In this document: piece after piece, positions 1 to 7,311 of the stretch
How the letters are laid out: each line of letters begins with the position of its first letter
How positions within the stretch are numbered: position 1 is the first letter of the stretch
From: Methylotenera sp.
GTDB taxonomy: Bacteria; Pseudomonadota; Gammaproteobacteria; Burkholderiales; Methylophilaceae
Direction: 5' to 3'
Length of the DNA stretch: 16,659 nt
Assembly: GCA_013816325.1 (NCBI GenBank)
Contig: JACDEP010000028.1
Span: 1 to 16,659 of the forward strand
Notes under the pieces: model-generated
Told to the model about the DNA's origin: nothing
Databases searched by the model: none
The model's input: only the letters and a program-made list of their open reading frames with translations
Translations under genes and position numbers: made by a program

Positions 1-370
1 CCGCTGATATAGAGGGGCTGGAATGGCCAGCGCCGAAGGTATCGTATTCACTTTCACTACGGCGTGGAAAACCAGCAATCCCTTGCGGCTTACGCAACCC
101 TTGCATTTTCTCACGACGCCCCGTCAGAATCTTATGCGGGTAAGTCTGGTGGCCAACATCCCACACCAATCTATCGTCAGGGGTATTGAACACATAATGC
201 AGCGCAATAGTCAGTTCGACTACACCCAGATTAGAAGCCAGGTGTCCGCCGGTTTTTGAAACACTATCGATTAGAAAAGCCCTTAACTCACTGGCTAATT
301 GGGCGAGGTCTTTGCGATCTAATGCCCGCAAATGCAAAGGGGAGGCGATCCTATTGAGTAATTGAGTCAT
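1..370 (-). CDS. dxs: 1-deoxy-D-xylulose-5-phosphate synthase, N-terminal part (partial)
   Basis: DXS condenses pyruvate and glyceraldehyde-3-phosphate with thiamine diphosphate, the first step of the MEP isoprenoid pathway in the cytosol. Only the first 123 residues are in the window; the gene continues past the left edge. The translation shows landmarks in family order: a helical N-terminus containing RALDRKDLAQL, then SKTGGHLASNLGVVELT with the thiamine-site histidine, then VWDVGHQTYPHKILTGRR, then SEYDTFGAGHSS. The match to the E. coli enzyme as I remember it is close along the whole visible stretch. The ATG at 370 lies 16 bases after the ispA stop, so the two are almost certainly cotranscribed; no good Shine-Dalgarno is visible in that gap. 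Identity is secure; the rest of the protein cannot be judged. Confidence 0.95.
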   Translation of the reverse strand, partial: MTQLLNRIASPLHLRALDRKDLAQLASELRAFLIDSVSKTGGHLASNLGVVELTIALHYVFNTPDDRLVWDVGHQTYPHKILTGRREKMQGLRKPQGIAGFPRRSESEYDTFGAGHSSPSISA

Positions 371-386
371 ATATAATCAAAGAAAG

Positions 387-1265
387 TTAAAAACTGCGCT
401 GCATAATGAAGTCAGCCAATTCCACTAAACGCTGCGCTTGATTGCCAAAAGGCGCTAGCGCTGCGATGGCTTCGTGGTGCAATTGCTGGGCATGCAACTT
501 GGCGGCATCCAAGCCTAAAATAGTGACATAAGTAGGCTTATTGCTCATGGCATCTTTACCCGCAGTTTTACCTAAAGTGGTTGAATCTGCTTCTACATCC
601 AAAATATCGTCTACCACTTGGAACGCGAGACCCATACACGCCGCGTATTTTTGTATCGCATTAGCCTTGTCTGCTGACGCGCCTACTGAACCTAGTAACA
701 AAGCGGCTTCTATCAATGCGCCAGTTTTCAGCAGATGCATAGTTTCCAGCTCAATTTGGTTAAGGGGTTTGCCAACCGAGTCCAGGTCAATGACCTGGCC
801 GCCTGCCATACCGCGTGAACCTGAAGCTTTAGACAGAATATGTAGCATATGGAGTTGCTGGTGAGGTTGGTCGCATAATTGCGGCTGAGATAATGTTTCA
901 AATGCTAAAGTCTGAAGCGCATCTCCGACCAACAGTGCTGTAGCGTCATCATATTGCTTATGGCAGCTAGGTTTGCCACGACGTAAATCGTCATCGTCCA
1001 TACACGGCATGTCATCATGGACCAACGAGTAGGCATGAATCAATTCCACCGCGGTTGCAGCAGCATCGGCAATCTTCGGTTCAGTTTTGCAGAGCTCAGC
1101 AGCTGCGTAGCAAAGTAGTGCTCGCACGCGTTTGCCGCCTGCCATGGCGCTATAGCGCATGGCGTTATGTAGTTTGAACGGGGCAATATCGGGAGAAGGT
1201 AAGACTTGGTCCAATATCTGTTCAATATACTGTTGTTTTGCCTGGACCCAAATAGGGAATTCCAT
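387..1265 (-). CDS. ispA: (2E,6E)-farnesyl diphosphate synthase
   Basis: This prenyltransferase adds isopentenyl diphosphate to dimethylallyl and geranyl diphosphate to give farnesyl diphosphate, supplying quinone and undecaprenyl synthesis. Counting from the ATG at 1265, the protein has 292 residues, near the 299 of E. coli IspA. Visible motifs are GGKRVRALL (43-51), the first aspartate-rich motif with the bacterial two-residue insertion (DDMPCMD, 84-90), LRRGKPS (94-100) and the second aspartate-rich motif DDILD (219-223). The frame is open upstream to a TTG at 1286 and GTG at 1283, which have an AGGA about 10-13 bases upstream. The ATG is preferred because MEFPIWV aligns with the usual N-terminus (MDFP in E. 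coli), although its own ribosome site is poor. It lies just after xseB and before dxs, a common proteobacterial order. Function is well supported; only the start is uncertain. Confidence 0.93.
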   Translation of the reverse strand: MEFPIWVQAKQQYIEQILDQVLPSPDIAPFKLHNAMRYSAMAGGKRVRALLCYAAAELCKTEPKIADAAATAVELIHAYSLVHDDMPCMDDDDLRRGKPSCHKQYDDATALLVGDALQTLAFETLSQPQLCDQPHQQLHMLHILSKASGSRGMAGGQVIDLDSVGKPLNQIELETMHLLKTGALIEAALLLGSVGASADKANAIQKYAACMGLAFQVVDDILDVEADSTTLGKTAGKDAMSNKPTYVTILGLDAAKLHAQQLHHEAIAALAPFGNQAQRLVELADFIMQRSF

Positions 1266-1298
1266 CCTGGAGCTATCAATCACCAAAATAGTTGCATC

Positions 1299-1571
1299 CT
1301 ATTCATCGTTACCGGTTTTGAATGTACTGAGCTGGTTACGCTCATTTAAGATTTGTACTTGCTGCTCAACTTCTGCCAGATACTTTTGGCAATACTGTAG
1401 CAATAAATCGCCACGTTTATAAGCGGCGAGGGAGGTTTCTAAAGGAATTTGACCTGACTCCATTTGCGAAACGATGCTTTCGAGTTCGGCAAAGGCTTGC
1501 TCAAAGCTTGAAATATTTTCAAGCGCTGGGTCTGTAGTTTCGAACATGTTTTTTTGGGTGGATTCGGACAT
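1299..1571 (-). CDS. xseB: Exodeoxyribonuclease VII small subunit
   Basis: XseB is the small helical subunit that binds several-fold to XseA, forming exonuclease VII, which degrades single-stranded DNA. The 90-residue protein has the full family core: FEQAFAELESIV at 23-34, then LE-like MESGQIPLETSLAAYKRG at 37-54, then a C-terminal helix with YCQKYLAEVEQQVQIL at 60-75. An N-terminal extension of about 20 residues is acidic and not conserved. The gene follows the carboxylesterase by 25 bases and precedes ispA, the order seen in many proteobacteria. The large subunit gene xseA is not in this window. The region upstream of the start shows no obvious Shine-Dalgarno. Confidence 0.95.
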   Translation of the reverse strand: MSESTQKNMFETTDPALENISSFEQAFAELESIVSQMESGQIPLETSLAAYKRGDLLLQYCQKYLAEVEQQVQILNERNQLSTFKTGNDE

Positions 1572-1596
1572 TGCAAGGCCATCAGTCGGTAAGCTG

Positions 1597-2301
1597 CTAT
1601 TCTACCAAATCCTGCTGTAAAACCTGCTGTAAAAAATCTCTAATATCATCAATCTCTTCTAAGCATAGTGAATGCGCCATGTTGTACTCATGCCAGCTGA
1701 CGGAAAATTGTCTATTTTGTAAAAGATTAAGCGAAATTTTGCAAGTTTCCAGGCTAATCACATCGTCATAAGTGCCGTGTGCCATAAAGATAGGTATAGC
1801 AGCATTAGCACTGTGTGCTTCTGTATCCAGTGTAGACTTAAGCGGTAAATAGGTTGAAAGTGCAAGTATGCCGGCGAGTTTCTGTGGGTATCGTAATGCA
1901 GTATGCAAAGCAATTGCCCCGCCTTGAGAGAACCCCGCAAGCACAATTCGAGATGTAGGTATACCTTTATCCATTTCCATTTTAATCAATGAGTTGATGT
2001 AGTTCTGGCTAGCCCTAATGCCAACTTGATCTTCTGCGCTGCCCGGAGTTAAGCCATATAAATCATACCAAGCAGGCATGACATAGCCATTATTAATGCT
2101 CACTGAGATTGAGGGTGCATGCGGTAAAATAAATCTTATATTGGCCAAGTCCAATTGCTGTATCACTGGTGCAAAATCATATCCATCTGCACCTAAACCA
2201 TGTAACCAAATAACGCTGGCATTAATATTGCTATCAACTATGGAAGAATCAGATTGCTGGTTGTTAGGATGCAGCATCTCTAAGGTTGGTTTGTAATTCA
2301 T
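1597..2301 (-). CDS. Serine carboxylesterase/phospholipase, alpha/beta hydrolase fold
   Basis: A member of the bacterial carboxylesterase family related to phospholipase/thioesterase proteins, expected to hydrolyse short acyl esters in the cytosol; the natural substrate is unknown. Counting from the ATG at 2301 (234 residues), the oxyanion-region motif WLHGLGADG is at 32-40, the nucleophile elbow GFSQGG at 123-128 with Ser125, the catalytic Asp179 in HGTYDD, and the catalytic His210 in MAHSL. All three triad members are present. The frame is open further up to ATGs at 2343 and 2358, giving at most 253 residues, but the extra 19 residues are unlike family N-termini and none of the starts has a clear ribosome site. 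No signal peptide is seen. It heads the minus-strand run with xseB, ispA and dxs and is divergent from the adenylate cyclase across a short AT-rich gap. Confidence 0.85.
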   Translation of the reverse strand: MNYKPTLEMLHPNNQQSDSSIVDSNINASVIWLHGLGADGYDFAPVIQQLDLANIRFILPHAPSISVSINNGYVMPAWYDLYGLTPGSAEDQVGIRASQNYINSLIKMEMDKGIPTSRIVLAGFSQGGAIALHTALRYPQKLAGILALSTYLPLKSTLDTEAHSANAAIPIFMAHGTYDDVISLETCKISLNLLQNRQFSVSWHEYNMAHSLCLEEIDDIRDFLQQVLQQDLVE

Positions 2302-2451
2302 AGGATAGGTTCGATAACTATGGGATTGGCGTTTAAACAACATGGCTATTAAAAGCATTAGATATGGGATATGCTGTTAAAAACTAATTAAATCATAGCA
2401 TTGTATTAAAAGACTGTAATAAAAAATTATAAATAACATCAGCTTAACACT

Positions 2452-4686
2452 ATGAAATTACCCCAATTGATCTCCAGACACGGCGTACGTTTTGCCCTGA
2501 GTATCGGCATCATCATGTTGATGTTGCTCAATGCTAGCGGGACCTTACCGCTAGCGGCCATCAAGCGCCTGGAAAATTTTACTTATGATGTAAGGTTAAA
2601 CCTGCTTATGCCTAATAAGCTTGATGAGCGTATTGTCATTATTGATATTGATGAAAAAAGCCTCAAGCAAGAAGGACGCTGGCCTTGGGGGCGAAATAAA
2701 CTGGCAGATATGGTCAATAAATTATTCGATGACTATCATGTAAAGGTCTTGGGTTTTGACGTAGTTTTTGCTGAGAAAGATGAGAGTTCAGGTTTAAAAA
2801 GTTTAGTAGAGATCCAGACGAAATATTTGGCAAATAATGCCCAATTCAACCAGGCTCTTGAATCATTGAGGCCTAAGCTGGACTATGACCAAGTCTTTGC
2901 TAATAGCCTTAAAGGGCGCAACGTAGTGTTAGGTTATTTCTTCCTCAGGGATCAACGGGCCAGTGTGAACGGTATGTTGCCGCCTGCTTCTTTTGTGGAA
3001 GGTAGCTTTAAGGGCAAAAACATCGATTTCCTCACTGCTACCGGTTATGGCGCCAACCTCAATATACTGCAAAAAAGTGCCAAAGCTGCTGGGCATTTTA
3101 ACCCCGACCCTGATACAGATGGGATTTCACGCAAAGTGCCAATGGTCATCAAGTATGATGGTCAAATGTATGAAGCATTATCGGTTGCAGTGGCCAAAGC
3201 CGCGCTAGGCATTCCACGGCTAGAAGCAGGTTACGCTGATGGTCTTGGAGTCGGCAAAAAATACTCAGGTCTTGAGTGGCTAAAATTAGGCAACAAGCGC
3301 ATCCCGGTCGATGAACAGGTTTCTGCATTAATTCCTTATCGTGGCCCACAGGGCAGTTTTCTTTATGTTTCAGCGACTGATGTGCTTAGCAATAAAGTTG
3401 ACCCCGCAATATTAAAAAATAAAATTGTCCTGCTTGGTACAACCGCAGCTGGTTTAATGGATTTACGGGCAACACCGGTACAAAACATCTATGCCGGGGT
3501 AGAGATTCACGCCAATATTATTGCAGGCATTTTAGACAACAATATCAAAGAGCATCCTGCTTATACGTTGGGAGCTGAGTTTTTGCTGCTCTTATTAGTG
3601 GGTTTGCTCCTGGCATTCTTCCTTCCTATCTTAAGCCCATTATGGGCTACAGTTGTGACGCTAAGCACTACCAGTGTAGTGATTCTATTTAACTTAGCGA
3701 TATGGCAGTATGCCAATTTGGTATTACCTCTTGCCTCGCTACTTGTCATGATAGGCTCCATTTATTTTGTGAATATGTCCTATGGTTTTTTTGTGGAGTC
3801 GCGTGGCAAACGCCAGTTAACCGGTTTATTTGGCCAATATGTCCCGCCTGAACTGGTAGATGAAATGGCTAAAGATCCGGAAGCTTTTAGCCTGGAAGGT
3901 GAAAGTCGGGAAATGACGGTGTTATTTTCTGATGTGCGTGGCTTTACCACCATTTCGGAGGGGCTAGATCCTAAACAGCTAACTAAGCTGATGAATGAAT
4001 TCCTTACCCCAATGACACATATCATTCACCACAGTCGTGGCACTATAGATAAATATATGGGTGATGCGATTATGGCATTCTGGGGCGCCCCCTTAACTGA
4101 TCATGAGCATGCCAGACATGCCCTAAACGCGGCAATAGAAATGATTAAAGCGCTAGATGCCTTGCAAAGAAGTTTTGCAGAAAAAGGCTGGCCGCCCATC
4201 AATATCGGGGTGGGCCTAAATTCCGGCCTAATGACTGTCGGTAATATGGGTTCTGAATTCCGCATGGCTTACACAGTGATGGGGGACGCTGTTAATCTTG
4301 GTTCACGCTTGGAAAGCCTCACCAAGAATTACGGAGTGCATATTATTGTAAGTGAATTTACGCGGGATCTCGTACCTGATTTTGTTTATCGCGAGTTGGA
4401 TATGGTGCGCGTAAAAGGCAAAGATAAACCAGTAACGATATTTGAACCGATATGCGAAGAAGCAAACGTAGATAAACCTACCAGAGATACTTTAAAAGTT
4501 TATAAAGAAGCACTAAAGCTTTACCGTAACCAGAATTGGGATTTAGCAGAAATGCAGTTCATCAATCTACAAAAATTGGAACCTCAGCGTTATGTATATG
4601 AGATGTATATAAAACGCATTACGCACTTCCGGCAAAACCCGCCGGAACCTCATTGGGATGGTGTCTACAATTTTGAGACAAAATAA
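2452..4686 (+). CDS. CHASE2-domain class III adenylate cyclase, membrane-bound
   Basis: Predicted to make cAMP from ATP in response to a periplasmic signal. Residues 13-34 form a transmembrane segment, followed by a large CHASE2-type periplasmic sensor domain to about 350. Three transmembrane helices (about 373-393, 396-415 and 422-442) and a short linker come next. The catalytic domain runs from about 485 to 665. The metal-binding aspartates are Asp494 (FSDVRGFT) and Asp538 (KYMGDAIMAFWG). Lys534 and Thr608 (YTVMGD) occupy the purine-recognition positions, the pattern of class IIIb adenylate rather than guanylate cyclases. Asn615 and Arg619 are the transition-state pair. All catalytic residues are present, so it should be active. 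The C-terminal 65 residues (from about 680) look like a TPR-like helical tail. It starts a plus-strand run with a phosphodiesterase-like gene 27 bases downstream. The signal sensed by the CHASE2 domain is unknown. Confidence 0.93.
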   Translation: MKLPQLISRHGVRFALSIGIIMLMLLNASGTLPLAAIKRLENFTYDVRLNLLMPNKLDERIVIIDIDEKSLKQEGRWPWGRNKLADMVNKLFDDYHVKVLGFDVVFAEKDESSGLKSLVEIQTKYLANNAQFNQALESLRPKLDYDQVFANSLKGRNVVLGYFFLRDQRASVNGMLPPASFVEGSFKGKNIDFLTATGYGANLNILQKSAKAAGHFNPDPDTDGISRKVPMVIKYDGQMYEALSVAVAKAALGIPRLEAGYADGLGVGKKYSGLEWLKLGNKRIPVDEQVSALIPYRGPQGSFLYVSATDVLSNKVDPAILKNKIVLLGTTAAGLMDLRATPVQNIYAGVEIHANIIAGILDNNIKEHPAYTLGAEFLLLLLVGLLLAFFLPILSPLWATVVTLSTTSVVILFNLAIWQYANLVLPLASLLVMIGSIYFVNMSYGFFVESRGKRQLTGLFGQYVPPELVDEMAKDPEAFSLEGESREMTVLFSDVRGFTTISEGLDPKQLTKLMNEFLTPMTHIIHHSRGTIDKYMGDAIMAFWGAPLTDHEHARHALNAAIEMIKALDALQRSFAEKGWPPINIGVGLNSGLMTVGNMGSEFRMAYTVMGDAVNLGSRLESLTKNYGVHIIVSEFTRDLVPDFVYRELDMVRVKGKDKPVTIFEPICEEANVDKPTRDTLKVYKEALKLYRNQNWDLAEMQFINLQKLEPQRYVYEMYIKRITHFRQNPPEPHWDGVYNFETK

Positions 4687-4713
4687 TTCTAATAATATAA
4701 AAAAGACCAACAT

Positions 4714-5493
4714 ATGCAAATAAAAGTACTTGGATGTAGTGGCGGCATAGGCGGTCATTTGCGCACAACTTCTATGTTGGTCGACGATGACATCTTAATT
4801 GATGCAGGGACTGGCGTTGGCGATTTGACTATGGATGCACTCATGAAAATCGATCACATCCTGATTACGCATTCACATCTAGATCATATCGGTTTCATCC
4901 CATTACTTATTGATACCGTCATGGGTTTTCGCACGGAACCTATTACGGTACACGCTACCAATGAAACGCTAGAGACCCTCCGTAAGCATATTTTTAATTG
5001 GAAGGTCTGGCCAGACTTCAACATGATCCCTAACGTAACGCAGCCTTTCCTGCTATACCACGAAGTGGAATTGGGTAAGACTTTGAATTTTTCTGGGCGT
5101 AAATTTACCCCCATACCTGCTAACCATGTGGTTCCTGCCATCGGTTATCATGTGGAAGGTAGCGCACATAGCCTTATTTTTACTGGCGACACAACCGTAT
5201 GTGAAGCGTTATGGCTTGCGGCCAATAAAATCAAGAATCTTAAATATCTAATTATTGAAACCGCTTTTAGCAATAGTGAGTTAGAGCTTGCTAAGTTATC
5301 CAAGCATCTATGCCCATCTATGTTGGTAAGTGAGCTTGAGAAACTTGACTCAGCTTTACACCAGCTGCCTATTGAAGTTTTTATCACGCATTTAAAACCA
5401 GGTGAAGCAGAGACTATTATGCAGGAAATTGCAGATTGCCAATTAGAACTGCCTATTCTTCCATTAGAAAACGGTCAAGTTTTTAATTTGTGA
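4714..5493 (+). CDS. Metallo-beta-lactamase-fold protein, probable class II 3',5'-cyclic-nucleotide phosphodiesterase
   Basis: A 259-residue soluble metallohydrolase without a signal peptide. The N-terminus has the glycine-rich strand-turn GCSGGIGGH. The two-metal site is visible as His53, His55, Asp57 and His58 (THSHLDHIG), His138 (ANHVVPAIGYH), Asp159 (TGDTT) and His226 (ITHLKPGE), all in family order. The overall look, including the HIFNWKVWPDF segment near 90-105, resembles betaproteobacterial proteins annotated as cAMP phosphodiesterases (COG5212/PDE1 type) rather than lactamases or glyoxalases. This is from memory, not from a search. The gene lies between an adenylate cyclase and a cyclic-nucleotide-binding protein, which supports a role in cAMP turnover. 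Expected activity is hydrolysis of cAMP to AMP. The metallohydrolase fold is certain; the substrate is inferred. Alternatives would be another phosphodiesterase or RNase Z-like activity. Confidence 0.75.
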   Translation: MQIKVLGCSGGIGGHLRTTSMLVDDDILIDAGTGVGDLTMDALMKIDHILITHSHLDHIGFIPLLIDTVMGFRTEPITVHATNETLETLRKHIFNWKVWPDFNMIPNVTQPFLLYHEVELGKTLNFSGRKFTPIPANHVVPAIGYHVEGSAHSLIFTGDTTVCEALWLAANKIKNLKYLIIETAFSNSELELAKLSKHLCPSMLVSELEKLDSALHQLPIEVFITHLKPGEAETIMQEIADCQLELPILPLENGQVFNL

Positions 5494-5566
5494 TATTCAG
5501 AATAATCGAATTTCAAATCCACCAACATAAAATAAGTTAGTAATTAATAAATATTAAGGTTCTACA

Positions 5567-6652
5567 ATGGCTGTAGCAGACAAATCAATATTAGATCAAT
5601 TAGAACCGATAGCTAGTCTGTCAGTTGGGCGGAAGCAAGAGCTTGCTCAGCTATGCTTTGTGGAAACGGTAAATAAGGATATTGATCCCTTACGCATGAA
5701 CATTAGTAAAGCCCCGCAAGCCATTTACTTGCTTAGAGGCGATTTAGGTTTGCGTTTCGAGAATGATAGTAAAGCAATTCTGCGCGGTGGTACCGATGCT
5801 GCGAAACATCCCGTCAATGGGCACAATAATTTAAAAGATACTATTGCGATAACAGATGTAGAGATCATGCGTGTCGATATGGATCTGTTGGATATTATGA
5901 TGACTTGGGATCAGTTGTCCGGGAATGAAAATGTTAAGCAACAACCTATCGCCAGAGCGTCTAAAACCTCTGGCCAGACATTAGGTCGCAGCGCTGGGGA
6001 GTGGATGAATGATACGGGAGTGTTCAGCGCTTTCAATTTGCAAAGTGGTGTATTCAGCCGTCTTCCAGCCGCCAATATTGAAGAAATGTTCAAGCGGATG
6101 GTCAGTATTTCTGTAACCGCAGGGCAGGTGATTATTCAGCAAGGTGGCGAAGGTGATTATTATTATCTCATCCAGTCAGGAACTGCAGAAGTCAGCAGAG
6201 TTGCAGATGCCAGTCAGCCGCCAGTGATATTGGCAGAGCTATCCGAAGGCAGCGCCTTTGGTGAAGAAGCCTTAGTTTCCGATAATAAGCGCAACGCAAC
6301 GATTACTATGAAAACAGATGGTGATTTATTGCGATTGAATAAAAAAGACTTCGTAGAGCTCTTAAAAGCCCCTTTGATTAATCAGGTAAATAAGGCCGAA
6401 GCCGAAGCAAAAGTTGCCGCTGGTGCGATTTGGGCAGATACGCGATTACCATCAGAATATAGCTATGACCATATAAATGGTTCTATAAACTTGCCTTTAA
6501 AGGAGATTCGACAAAAATTGTTAGAGTTAGATTGCAACACGACTTATGTGGTGTACTGCCAAACGGGGAGGCGTAGCTCGGCAGCGGCATTTATATTAGT
6601 GCAGAATGGCTTTGATGTATTGTTGTTAGAGGGTGGTACTAGAGCTAGTTAA
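5567..6652 (+). CDS. Cyclic-nucleotide-binding protein with C-terminal rhodanese domain
   Basis: A 361-residue soluble protein with no DNA-binding domain, so not a CRP-type regulator. Residues about 10-110 look like a degenerate first cyclic-nucleotide-binding (CNB) beta-barrel that lacks the phosphate-binding cassette. Residues about 160-275 form a canonical CNB domain with the cassette FGEEALVSDNKRNAT: Gly232 and Glu233 are positioned for the ribose 2'-OH and Arg242 for the cyclic phosphate. Residues about 283-358 are a rhodanese domain with catalytic Cys331 in the loop YCQTGRRSSAAA, so sulfur or phosphate-like chemistry could be gated by cAMP. It ends the cassette with the cyclase and the phosphodiesterase-like gene, 73 bases after the latter, and has an AAGG ribosome site 7-8 bases before ATG. 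Ligand and downstream partner are unknown. A decayed relative of its second CNB domain lies at 7312-7609. Confidence 0.88.
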   Translation: MAVADKSILDQLEPIASLSVGRKQELAQLCFVETVNKDIDPLRMNISKAPQAIYLLRGDLGLRFENDSKAILRGGTDAAKHPVNGHNNLKDTIAITDVEIMRVDMDLLDIMMTWDQLSGNENVKQQPIARASKTSGQTLGRSAGEWMNDTGVFSAFNLQSGVFSRLPAANIEEMFKRMVSISVTAGQVIIQQGGEGDYYYLIQSGTAEVSRVADASQPPVILAELSEGSAFGEEALVSDNKRNATITMKTDGDLLRLNKKDFVELLKAPLINQVNKAEAEAKVAAGAIWADTRLPSEYSYDHINGSINLPLKEIRQKLLELDCNTTYVVYCQTGRRSSAAAFILVQNGFDVLLLEGGTRAS

Positions 6653-6760
6653 GAAAGGTCCTTAGCGCATGTAGAGTTTGAGGCAATGCAACGAAATTGA
6701 AGTAAATTTAACAAATCTACTATCGATTGTATCAATAGCATCATCAAAACTACAAAACAA

Positions 6761-6784
6761 AATGCCCATCGTCAGATGGGCATT
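6761..6784 (-). terminator. Rho-independent terminator of pilin copy A
   Basis: Perfect 10-bp stem (AATGCCCATC pairing with GATGGGCATT) around a four-base loop. On the minus strand it is followed by TTGTTTTG, and it starts 18 bases after the pilin stop codon. There is no T-run on the plus side, so it most likely serves the minus-strand pilin only. Plus-strand transcripts from the CNB-rhodanese gene would read into it as a hairpin without a U tract. Confidence 0.85.
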
Positions 6785-6801
6785 TGTACACTGTACGCTT
6801 T

Positions 6802-7167
6802 CTAAGGAGTACAAGAGCCTGTTGTGTAGTTGCAAGCAATCGTTGTTGAGATGCCAGGAGATTTAGGCACAGGTGACCATGTTGTTAATGCAGCTAACGT
6901 AGCGGCTGTTGATCCACTTGTAACGGTCGGTGCATTAGTACATGCCTTACCTGCCATGGCGGTGGCTGGAAGTAGCGTAGGATCTGCAGCCGTAGCAGCA
7001 GTAGCTACAAGGCGAGTGTAGCCAGAAGCTTCATCTAAACACGCGTTATTCGCAGCTTTGACAGTATAATTTTTGTATTGTGGCAATGCTACAGCTGCCA
7101 AAATACCAATAATTGCCACAACAATCATTAATTCTATTAATGTAAAACCTTTTTGAATTCGTTTCAT
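6802..7167 (-). CDS. Type IV pilin (PilA-like), copy A
   Basis: A 121-residue class IVa prepilin. The leader MKRIQKG should be cut by prepilin peptidase after Gly7, leaving N-methylated Phe8 and a 114-residue mature subunit. Glu12 is the conserved mature Glu5. Residues 8-30 form the hydrophobic N-terminal helix (FTLIELMIVVAIIGILAAVALPQY). The globular part is small and rich in Ala and Thr, with four cysteines (43, 76, 112, 119); the last pair would close the C-terminal D-loop. There is an AAAGGA ribosome site just upstream. It differs from copy B at seven positions (R3Q, S48A, T69A, T90A, I106T, N113D, S118A). The gene is monocistronic: sigma54-type promoter upstream, terminator downstream, and convergent with the CNB-rhodanese gene. 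It could be a major or minor pilin; promoter strength and duplication favour a major subunit. Confidence 0.93.
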   Translation of the reverse strand: MKRIQKGFTLIELMIVVAIIGILAAVALPQYKNYTVKAANNACLDEASGYTRLVATAATAADPTLLPATAMAGKACTNAPTVTSGSTAATLAALTTWSPVPKSPGISTTIACNYTTGSCTP

Positions 7168-7189
7168 TTTTAATCCTTTTTTAATTTAG

Positions 7190-7201
7190 ACGCGCGCGCG
7201 T
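7190..7201. other. 12-bp alternating purine-pyrimidine palindrome in the copy A pilin leader
   Basis: ACGCGCGCGCGT is a perfect palindrome made of alternating C and G, placed between the predicted start of transcription and the ribosome site of pilin copy A. It is absent from copy B, where the same place has a TTTGCGCACC sequence. It could form a hairpin in the mRNA or be a slippage-prone CG repeat. Function unknown. Confidence 0.5.
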
Positions 7202-7233
7202 AGATATAAAGTTTCAGTGCTTGAATTATAGAT

Positions 7234-7249
7234 AGCAATAGCCATGCCA
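7234..7249 (-). promoter_or_regulatory. Sigma54 (RpoN) type promoter of pilin copy A
   Basis: On the minus strand the sequence reads TGGCAT-GGCTA-TTGCT, matching the -24/-12 consensus TGGCAC-N5-TTGCA with exact GG-to-GC spacing. Transcription would start near 7223, giving a leader of roughly 55 bases. RpoN control through PilR/PilS is known for type IV pilin genes in other proteobacteria; those regulators are not in the window. The same element stands at the same distance (67 bases) from the start codon in copy B. Confidence 0.85.
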
Positions 7250-7272
7250 GTTTTATTACGAAATGAAACTGG
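7247..7272. promoter_or_regulatory. Inverted repeat overlapping the -24 element, copy A
   Basis: CCAGTTT and AAACTGG (7-bp arms, 12-base spacer) abut and overlap the -24 box of the pilin promoter. The copy B equivalent at 8150-8175 keeps the spacing with one arm mismatch. It could be an operator for a dimeric protein, or chance in AT-rich DNA. Only a weak call. Confidence 0.3.
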
Positions 7273-7311
7273 TTTTTAATACTGGGCAAACACTTTTCCG
7301 ATTATTATTTA

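Larger units (their letters stand above)
6791..7298. repeat. Direct repeat, copy A (pilin gene plus promoter)
   Basis: About 508 bp that repeat at 7694-8200 in the same orientation, differing by scattered substitutions and one single-base indel in the upstream T-run. The repeat covers the last bases after the stop codon, the entire pilin gene, the leader and the sigma54-type promoter, and ends at CACTTTTC. The least similar part is the leader, about 7175-7210. It marks an old tandem duplication rather than a mobile element: no transposase gene or terminal inverted repeats were seen. Confidence 0.9.

Noticed and set aside
6678..6866. Plus-strand 62-residue open frame after the CNB-rhodanese gene
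   Set aside because: It runs through the pilin A terminator and the 3' end of the pilin gene on the other strand, has no ribosome site and shows no domain or composition typical of a protein.
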